Of a stretch of 64,000 nucleotides of DNA, positions 56,118 through 64,000 are shown in pieces. Positions within the stretch are counted from its first letter, which is position 1, and every line of letters starts with the position of its first letter. The DNA lies in NCBI GenBank assembly GCA_026120185.1, contig JANUWF010002353.1:124001-188000 (forward strand). Direction: 5' to 3'. Source of the DNA: Voacanga thouarsii (Eukaryota; Streptophyta; Magnoliopsida; Gentianales; Apocynaceae). The notes beneath the pieces are model-generated. The model was not told the origin of the DNA. It saw nothing but the letters and a program-made list of their open reading frames with translations, and did no database searches. The position numbers and the translations under genes are program-made.

Positions 56118-56306
56118 GGTGGTCAAATCTTTCTTTTTATCCACATGACATATGGATCTCCTTTTTTTAGCATTTAGATGCATTTCGTATGACATATAAA
56201 TTTTTTTTCCGTAAATATCAAGGGTTACAAATTCGAATTTAGCGAGATCAATAAATGCGTACCTGTCTTCTGGCTTTAATAACGGCAGAGACTCGTGCTG
56301 ATAACG
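56118..56306 (-). other. Primer-binding site and leader of the RKD-carrying Copia element
   Basis: Reverse-complemented, this begins CGTTATCAGCACGAGTCTCT directly after the LTR end and runs through GCCAGAAGACAGGTACGCAT to TTGACCACC. It is nearly the same as 7769-7967. The leader at 7967 stops at the same TTGACCACC point where this one meets unrelated sequence. Confidence 0.85.
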
Positions 56307-56673
56307 TGTTATAAAATTAGGGTAGTGTTAGAATAAAATCTACACACTACACACTAAGAAAATTCTAACTATTCTTTGCACAAAAATTTCTCTTCAAACT
56401 TTTCTCTTTCTTTCTCTCACAATTCTTTCTCTAATCTTTATTTCACTAATCTTTCTTTCACAAAATGATGGTGTATTACAAGCTTAGAGCATAGCTCTAT
56501 TTATAGAGCTCTAATTAGTGTAATACATCATGGCATACATCATCTTCAACTAATCTCAATTAATGGTGTCTCCACTAAATGGTGGACATCTATAAAAATC
56601 TTCTAATAATTCACATAAATCCATAATTAGTGGAGCCTCCACTAATTAATGGAGATTCCAATAATTCATAACA
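56307..56673 (-). repeat. 5' LTR of the RKD-carrying Copia element
   Basis: 367 bases, TG...CA ended on the plus strand, the partner of 51504-51867. It includes the promoter-like CTCTATTTATAGAGC near 56500. It is outside the RKD gene and faces back across it, so LTR-driven transcription would run antisense to RKD. Confidence 0.92.
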
Positions 56674-56795
56674 TGTCCCAATATTTTTCTAATTCTGGGG
56701 AGTACTTTGTCGTCTTGTTGCTTGTAATTTTTTAACGCGGTCCTCTTTTATACTGTCTTTTTTGCTTAATTATTAATTAAATTGTCTAAAATATT

Positions 56796-57122
56796 ACTTC
56801 CTTCATTTTTATTTATCTAACACAATTAAAAAATTATTATATTTATTTTTATCATATTAAAAAATTTTAAATAACATTAATGTTAATTTTAATATTATAC
56901 CCTAATATTAAATAATTTTAAAAAATAAAAGTGTAATAACTTTAGAAAGAATATAGAACAAATAAATTTTGAAATAAGAAAATAATTATGGGAAATATTA
57001 AATTCATAAATAATTTTAAAATATATAAATTAGACGGTATGAATTTGGGAGACTAATTATTTTTTTCTTAAAATATGAGAAATAGTTAAATGTGATAAGA
57101 TAAATAAAGACCGATAGAGTAT
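56796..57122. mobile_element. AT-rich MITE-like element (relative of 7058-7380)
   Basis: TTTTTATTTATCTAACACAA near the left end is opposed by GTGATAAGATAAATAAAGAC near the right. The interior shares the ordered motifs AAAAGTGTAATAACTTTAGA and GGAAATATTAAATTCATAAA with the elements near 7114 and 7968. It is more diverged than those two are from each other. Confidence 0.55.
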
Positions 57123-57809
57123 TATTTATGCAAAGGTGATTGAAGTTATTCTTAGTTGTCTTTCTATTTTTATTTTTAAATTGAAAAAAGCTTTAAAAAT
57201 TATTTGAAGATGCTATTGTACAAAATATTTCTCAAGATCACTTTTACTTATCTGTGTTAATCTTTTGAGCATTTGAGTCGAGCTTTTATCAAAATTTTGG
57301 AATCGATTTGATAAAGATTTGTTTGAGTTTAATATTTTTACGTTTGAATTTAAATTTAAATATTAATATTATATTAAATATTTAATCAAATTGAAATCGA
57401 ACTCAAGTATTCAGTTTGAAAACTCATAAACATTACCATTGTATATTTATATTAGTTAATTCATCATTTATTTATATTAATATTTTTTAATACATATATA
57501 ATAAATATTTAATATAAATTTTTTATTTATATATTTTTAAACAATTCAAATTTGAACCTAATTTTGAACTCGTCAATTAATTAAACTTTGCATCAAAATT
57601 CAAGTTTCAAAATATTTTTACTATGCTAAATTTGAGCCTTGATTTAAGACTAGTATATAACTCAAATTTGAATTTGAATCTAGTTTAAGAATATTAAACT
57701 TGATATGATTCGAGTACACTATAATATTATTTAAAATATATATATATATATATATATTAATCAAAAAATAAGTATATTTACGTGTCACAATAAGAGTTTT
57801 TCGTAACTA

Positions 57810-57854
<45 letters not shown>

Positions 57855-57855
<1 letters not shown>

Positions 57856-58250
57856 TGAGTATTAAACACGAAATTAGAAGGTATTAATAACTGAATTACT
57901 ATAGATATACTTATTTTTTGTTTCTTTTACACTGTATATATTGGTAAGTATTAAACATGAGATTGAGAAAGTATTAGTACATGAATTGCTATGGATATAT
58001 TAATTTTTTGTTTTCTTCTATACCAAATATATTGGTGAATAATATTAATCATGGAATTGAGAAAGTATTAGTAAATGAATTATTATGGATATACTTATTT
58101 TTTGTTTTCCTTTATGCTGTATATTTTAGTGAGTATCAAATACGAGAAAGAATTAGTATAGATATGTTTATTTTTTATTTTCTTTTACACCAATTATATT
58201 GGTGAGTATTAAAAATAAGATTGAGAAAGTATTAGTACATGAATCAAACA
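57855..58250. repeat. Minisatellite, about 90 bp unit, four to five copies
   Basis: Each unit reads roughly GGTGAGTATTAAACATGAGA, TTGAGAAAGTATTAGTACAT, GAATTACTATGGATATACTT and ATTTTTTGTTTTCTTTTACA in that order, then a TATATTGG. Copies begin near 57855, 57943, 58033, 58129 and 58202, the last being partial. TA runs flank both sides. Confidence 0.85.
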
Positions 58251-58251
<1 letters not shown>

Positions 58252-58309
<58 letters not shown>

Positions 58310-58322
58310 GGGGGGGGGGGGG
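58252..58322. repeat. (TA)n(TG)n(G)n compound microsatellite
   Basis: About 16 TA, then about 12 TG, then a G run interrupted by an A. The following 60 bases stay G-rich. The region is prone to slippage and to assembly error. Confidence 0.95.
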
Positions 58323-61026
58323 AGGGGGGGCTTGGGGTTTTTGGGGGGTGGGAGTGGGGGTGGTGTTGCGTGGTTTTGACGTAGCAAGTGTAGAGGGAAG
58401 GAGATGATAATATACATATATGACTTGGGGTTGACACAAAGAGGGAGAAGATGAGTTCCAAAAACTCAAAGGGAACATTTCTTTTCACTTTCATGGGATT
58501 GGAAGCAACTAAGTTAACTAAGTAGTGGTTGATATTGACTAATTAATTGCATTTTACTATTCTTAGGCGTTAATGTGTCTTTGTTTTGTTTAAGGTGGTA
58601 GAATTTTTATTGGTGAATTTCATTGTCTGTTTGTTTACCAACTTTGCCTGTGCTCTCATCATTTTCACTTCTCTAAAACCCAAGACTCTTTCATTAGTCA
58701 TGACAAGGATTTCATTTCACTCTCAATTCTCTCCTTTTCTTTTTCCATTTTTTATTTTTTCATAATTTATATATATATTTTTAGACATAAAAGGAGAGTT
58801 CTCACCTTCCTAATATATTTTCACTCACCGTTTCTTAATAAAATGTCGTAAATTAGTTATTTACTTTATATTTATATCACTCATCTTTTTCTTTATCTTT
58901 TCACCTCAATTAAACGTAATATTAGTAACATTTTAAATTTACTTCACTAACATATAACTCAGTAAAGAGATAACATTTAAATTATTTTAAATAAGAAAAA
59001 GAAAATCAATGGGATTATTTCTTTTTGAAGGACAAGGGTTATTAAATCAATAACCTAATAATCATGAGGTGACATAATTTTTTTTGTTGGGGGGGGGAGA
59101 GATAATGAATTATTGTTAATTATCACATCATGTCCTAATAAGAAGTTTAACAAGCAATATTAACACAATAATTGCCATATCTTTACATGGAGTAGAAGAA
59201 AGGGTAAAAGAAAAAGACAATTCTAAAATCCTTCTAAAACCAGATAAAATCCAAATTAATTACTATATTTGATGAAAGATAAATTACATCATTTCTACTT
59301 TAACTTTTAAAAAAAATAATTTTCCTTTATTAGTCCTTAATTAATCCTTTGATAACCTCCTAATTTGTCATTCTCTAAGCAACAATCATGTCACGTCCTG
59401 CCAAATATTTTGACCTTTCTTTTTTTTTTTTTTTAAGTACTATAAACTGCCAAGTCTATTATAATTATTTTTAATTTTCTTTCCTTAAACAGACTTTAAA
59501 AAAATCGAAAATAATTTGTCATCAACGTAACGTCTCTCCGAAGATTCGTCAAATTAACTTTCCCACCCCACTCCCATTGAGTCACTGTCTTACTCACCGG
59601 CCACCGCTCCTCCAGAGCAGCCAACTGACGTGCGCATTACCTCCTTTTTTATCCACTCAACCTCTCCCACGTGCCCCTTGCTTTTTTGACCCCCAACGAC
59701 CCTTCCTTCCCTTCCCAAGTCTTCCGTTCCTTTGCTTTTTTGTTACTATGAAATTTTGTTTACATAAAAAAATATATAATTAATAAGAAAAAATACCCTC
59801 TGTCTCACAAAAATTGACCGTGATTGATGTGGTACGATATTTTATAAAAAATAAAAATTAAAATATAATAATAATATAATATAATAAAAATAAGAAATAT
59901 ATGGGTCTCACAATACTTTATGTCAAATCTAAATATATAAAAATAATATATGTGGGATATATTGATTATTTTATAATAAATTGTATAATAAAAATTTTCC
60001 TTTTAAGAAAAGTGTCAAATTTTTTGGGACAACCTAAAATAGTAAGTAGGTCAATTTTATTGAGATGATGGGAGTAATATTTTATAAATAAATATTACTT
60101 TAATTAATTTTTAAGTGAATTGAATTTTTTTAAATTAAATTACTGTCCAACTATTCTCGTAGATCTTTTAATATATTGTTTATCGTATTATTCAAAGACA
60201 ATATTATTGATTTAAATTATTAGTTTTTTTAATTTAACAATGACATAGTAAATAATGTATAAAAAAATTTAAAACTAATTCAAAGATAAAGATAGAATAG
60301 CATAACAACTTCACCACGTAAATTTGGAGTATTTCGGCCATAGATGTTTAGTTTTAAAAGTAACTAGCATTGAAAATACTATTTTTTATCTTTTAGTTTA
60401 TTACTATAGTACTAAAAAGTATTAGAGTTTCGAATAAATATTTCTTGTTCATAATTTATGACATACATTATTGATGTAATATAATTGTTAATTTGTTTGT
60501 CATATTCTTTATAAAAGTGTGAAAATTTTAAATAAATATAAATTTAGAATAAATCGTATATAAATTTTAAACTTATGTATATGATATCATTTCAAAGTTA
60601 GAGATAAAGAAAATTAATATTCAATACAATAAAAATTATATATTAAAACATTGTTTAATCAATATATCATTTTTAATAGACTTTAAATTTATGTGAATTT
60701 AGAAAAATTTACCATCATTACCTTAGGTGTGTATCAAGTGAAGCCCGTTTTATGATCCTAACTAATAAATAGCACGAAGATGTAAATCAATTTAAATGAA
60801 TTTTAGCTAATCGACAAACTTAGAAAGTCAATAAATATCTCTGAAAAAATTTAATCTCGATATTTAAGGTTATCACGACTTTATTTGACCGATTGAATTG
60901 AGAGCGAGGTGTCTTTTAATAAAAGTCTACAACCGCTACCTGAAAATACTTACATGCTGATGTCTCAAAAGAGATTTAAAACCAAAAACTTCATCATTAG
61001 AATATGAAGAACTACAATTAGGAATA
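58323..61026. other. Intergenic AT-rich DNA
   Basis: No gene is supported. A CT/C-rich block at 59560-59720 has a 68-codon frame without motifs. Around 60925-60985 a GCTACCTGAAAATACTTACA block resembles the one near 5320. Confidence 0.5.
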
Positions 61027-61393
61027 TATTATGAATTATTGAAATCTTTATTAAGTAGTGGAGGCTCCACTAATTATGGATTTATGTGAATTATTAGAAG
61101 ATTTTTATGGATGTCCACCATTTAGTGGAGACACCACTAATTAAGATTAGTGGAAGATGATGTATGCCATGATGTAATCCACTAATTAGAGCTCTATAAA
61201 TAGAGCTATTCTCTAAACTTGTAAGACACCATCATTTTGTGAAAGAAAGATTAGTGAAAGAAATATTAGAGAAAGAATTGTGAGAGAAAGAAAGAGAGAA
61301 GTTTGAAGAGAGAAATTTTTGTGCAAAATAGTTAGAGTTTTATTAGTGTGTAGTGTGAAGATTTTATTCTAACACTACCCTAATTTTATAACA
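61027..61393 (+). mobile_element. Solo LTR of the RKD-element Copia family
   Basis: TATTATGAATTATTGAAATC to TTTTATAACA matches the LTRs at 7412-7768 and 51504-56673, with the first dinucleotide TG changed to TA. No PBS or leader follows. The flanking GAATA at 61022-61026 and 61394-61398 is a perfect 5-base target-site duplication, so this is a solo LTR left by LTR-LTR recombination, not a fragment. Confidence 0.9.
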
Positions 61394-61988
61394 GAATACT
61401 AATTTTCGAGGCAGATTATTACATCAACAACCTTATGTTGTATGGACTATAGCCAAGGGCCAGTAAGCTACAATCACGGGTGGACCGGCCTCTCTAATTT
61501 TACACGTCAGACCTTAAACCTTAGCGAGTAACTTACAAGTACAACACTCGCGCGTAAGTAGAGGAAATCACAGTCATTTTTCACACGTCGAGTGAAGGTA
61601 CAACACGGATAGACTAAGGTGCATCCAGGGAAGCACACTACAACTTCTTCTCTCTCACACAGACACACAATTGGTACGACAGTTATGCTCCAAAATCTGG
61701 TCAGTCATCCGATAGGCCCGCACTTTCCTTCTCTCTCTTCCGCGTATATTTTCGCCGGCTACTCGTAACGGTCACATATCCGGTGCCTAATTCTCTCTCT
61801 AAACCACCATAAACCCCCCACTCTTCGCCTATACATAATGACTGGTTACAGGTGAACACGAACATATTAACTGTAACAATCCTAATTTTGGTTTCTGTCG
61901 TTGAATTTTGTGTATTTGTGGAAGAATTAGGGTTTTTTTTTTCTGTGCTGTAAATCTTCATCAAGAGATGTGAAGAGAATAGAAATCC
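61394..61988 (+). promoter_or_regulatory. Promoter and 5' UTR region of the QWRF gene
   Basis: This is a GC-richer stretch between the solo LTR and the ATG at 61989. It includes CT-rich blocks (TTCTTCTCTCTCACACAGAC near 61645; TTCCTTCTCTCTCTTCC near 61725) typical of plant core promoters. I see no clear TATA box. The LTR lies about 600 bases upstream of the start codon. Confidence 0.45.
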
Positions 61989-64000
61989 ATGGTGATTGCC
62001 GTGTCTACACCAAATTCTAAGCTCTCATCAAATGGTGTTAATGCCGTCAATAATGGAAAGTTAAGGAATAACCATTTCCAAAATCCAAAGAGACCTCCAT
62101 TGTTGCCTTCAGAAGCTGAAAATGGACCGAATGGGCATCCACGGAGGCTTAAATCGAAAGAGGTTGCATCTCGGTACCTATCCTCTTCCATGTCATCGTC
62201 TTCTACAACTTCGAACTCGACGACGACGTCGTCTTCTTCAAACTCGTCAAATTCCATGACGTCACGGCGGTGTGCCTCGCCGATGGTAGCGAGGACAGTG
62301 CCAACAACTCCGATCACTTCGCTGCCTAATTCAAATCGGCGTTCCCAGTCAGCGGAGCGGCGGCGTCCGGTGACGCCGAGAGCTGGTTCTGGTGATTTAT
62401 CGAATGCCAGTAAGCTTCTTATGTCTTCAACGAGGAGCTTATCAGTGTCGTTTCAAGGTGAGTCGTTTTCTATGCCTATGAGCAAGGCGAAGCCAGCTCC
62501 TGCTGCTAGTGGTTTGGCTACTGTAAGGAAAGGAACGCCGGAGAGGAGGAAAGCGACGCCAGTGAGGGATCAGAGGGAGAATTTAATTTCAAAGCCGAGT
62601 GATAAGCATCGGTGGCCGGCCAGGTCGAGGCCAGGTAATTCGAGTTTTTTTACTAGAAGCCTAGATTTTGGAGCTGCCGCTGAGAAGGCGAGAGTAAGTG
62701 GATCTGGGAGTGGAGTTAAAGCAATGCAAAAATCTATTATTTACGACAATAAAAGAAATATCACTGGAGCTAAGTTGGACTCAGATTTAAAAAATATCGA
62801 GCTCGAAAAGAAAGTTGATCTTGTACCTGGGGCAAATTCAGCTATATCTGCTCTCTCTGATTCAGCAGCATCCGATAGCGATAGTGTATCTTCAGGGAGT
62901 ACTACAAGTTTACAGGAATGTGGGAGTCTGGTTCAACTGCGGGGAGGTTCACGTGGCATTGTCGTCCCTGCTAGAGTTTGGCAAGAGACTACTAATAGGC
63001 TTCAAAGAGGATCAGAGCCTGGTTCACTAGGGCCGAAAAACAACGGATCAAAACTCACCTCTGCTTCAAAGTTATTTGGTGCAAAAAAGTATTTGAATGA
63101 TGTTCCAGTATCCTCACCTCGAATGGTGTCCAGTGGTAGGGGATTATCCTCTCCTCTTCGTGGGAGCGTGAGGCCAGCATCACCTAGTAAGATTGTCACT
63201 TCATCAAACAGTTCCCCAGCAAGGGGAATGCCTAGTCCAATTAGAACGAGAAATGGTGCGGCAAGTATGCTAAATAATAATGTGGGTAGTACGCCATCCA
63301 TTTTGAGCTTTGCTGCTGATGTGAGAAGAGGGAAGATGGGGGAGAACAGGATTCTTGATGCACATGAATTGAGAATGCTGTATAACCGGCACTTGCAGTG
63401 GCGATTTGCGAATGCTAGAGCAGAGGCCTCTCTGACGGTTCAAACAGAGGTAGCAGAGGTAAAACTACTTTTGACTTTCTTCTTCTTTATCTTTTTAATT
63501 TGTTTATTTTGTAGAGCGCATGACTGTTTATCTATATTAATTACTCATTTGAAAATTCATTCTTTTGACCTGCTTCTTCAGTAGATTTAATATCAACTAT
63601 TTCATTGTGTTCGCTGTGCCTCGTTCTGAGTCTCAGACTTGCAATGACTAGACAAAACATTGAAGTGTAAAAGCAGATGAACTATTATTAAACCAATTTA
63701 TATCAAAGTGAATTTAGTTCTTTAACAAAGTGGCATGGAGCTTTACCATTTTCTCCCTGCTTGAAAAGATTTTAAAAAATTTAGTTCAAATTTGAAAGTG
63801 ATGGAGGACAGTGAAAAATTGGTATTTATGTATGCAGAGGACTGGTTCTGATATTTATGATACCCATTAATGACTCGGATAGTGCGGGAATGACCTAGTC
63901 TGTGATCTTCTAGAGGATAAGGAACTTAAATGATGAGGAGGCACACACCAAAAAGGGTGGTTACTTGAGATATCTTGAAAATACCAACCTTAATGGGAAA
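61989..64000 (+). CDS. QWRF-motif (augmin-8/SCO3 family) microtubule protein, 5' part
   Basis: Exon 1 is 61989-63458, 490 codons, ending GCAGAG before a GTAAAA donor. The rest lies beyond the window, and 63459-64000 is intron. The protein is Ser/Thr/Pro/Arg-rich and mostly disordered, with PRRLKSKEVASRYLSS, ARTVPTTPITSLPNSNRRSQ, and the phosphosite-like RRPVTPRAG. The family signature LRMLYNRHLQWRFANARAEA places QWRF at residues 470-473, at the start of the coiled DUF566 domain. Family members (QWRF1/SCO3, QWRF2, EDE1, AUG8) bind microtubules, and EDE1/AUG8 are plant augmin subunit 8. Which paralogue this is cannot be fixed from the first exon. The first ATG after the 5' UTR was taken as start. 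Confidence 0.92.

Larger units (their letters stand above)
51504..56673 (-). mobile_element. Copia-family retrotransposon carrying an RKD gene
   Basis: The left LTR is 51504-51867 and the right LTR 56307-56673. Both face minus, both have TGTTATAAAATTAGGG...CATAACA ends on the plus strand, and they differ at roughly 15 positions plus a 3-base indel by my reading. Inside the left LTR is the polypurine tract (complement CTCCCCCTTGGATG). Inside the right LTR is the primer-binding/leader region (56118-56306), matching the leader at 7769-7967. TGTCC occurs at 51498-51502 and 56674-56678, a probable 5-base target-site duplication with one extra T on the left. Only the back half of pol is present. 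The space for gag, protease and integrase core is taken by a plus-strand RKD gene. Two independent partial insertions flanking RKD are the alternative. Confidence 0.75.

Noticed and set aside
58168..58494. 108-codon Pro/His/Tyr-Ile repeat protein on the minus strand
   Set aside because: It is a translation of the TA/TG/G microsatellite.
61961..62317. Acidic 118-codon minus-strand frame opposite the QWRF first exon
   Set aside because: Antisense shadow of a Ser/Thr/Arg-rich coding exon, with no start context or motif of its own.

Overview
This window is nuclear DNA from a flowering plant, almost certainly a core eudicot. The evidence is compact multi-exon genes with GT-AG introns, AT-rich intergenic DNA, Copia LTR retrotransposons, MITE-like elements, and plant-specific protein families (QWRF, RKD, plant TAF4). 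I cannot name the species. I see no bacterial or organellar genes.

Layout. Positions 1-4673 and 18850-23523 are near-identical direct repeats, offset by about 18.85 kb. Each holds the promoter and first two exons of a casein kinase 2 alpha gene plus the last exons of a TAF4 gene, both on the minus strand. The copy at 18850-23523 is joined to a complete TAF4 gene (21792-28787, 15 exons, 931 codons by my splicing) and to a ten-exon CK2 alpha gene (15347-20206). The CK2 alpha gene carries at least three one-base deletions. The left copy has an intact glycine-loop exon but runs off the window, and its TAF4 part is a 3' fragment cut at 4673. The simplest reading is a tandem duplication of an 18.85 kb unit (4674-23523), with its junction at 4673/4674. 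A false duplication in the assembly is the alternative.

Between the copies lie about 7 kb of repeat-rich intergenic DNA, a small three-exon gene for a 4F5/ZNF706-like protein (11664-13424), and a decayed LINE-like RNase H remnant. To the right of TAF4 come a four-exon Mpv17/PMP22 membrane-protein gene with a GC-AG first intron (30141-32269) and a two-exon gene for an 88-residue plant protein (34523-36123). Then follows a decayed 7.7 kb Copia element on the minus strand (37066-44725). After it is a three-exon gene for a small secreted, peptide-hormone-like precursor (46493-47703).

The most unusual object is at 51504-56673. Two LTRs of one Copia family, in the same orientation and with likely matching target sites, enclose the back half of a Copia pol. 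They also enclose, in opposite orientation, a four-exon RKD (RWP-RK domain) transcription-factor gene (54244-55645), which sits where gag, protease and integrase core should be. Its first exon has three tandem acidic/aromatic repeat units and a frame break in the second. RKD genes control egg-cell identity in Arabidopsis, and TE-associated RKD alleles are linked to nucellar embryony in citrus and mango, so this locus merits checking first. The same Copia family also left an LTR plus leader at 7412-7967, between two copies of a 300 bp repeat, and a solo LTR with a clean target-site duplication at 61027-61393. The window ends in the first intron of a QWRF-motif (augmin-type microtubule) gene that starts at 61989.
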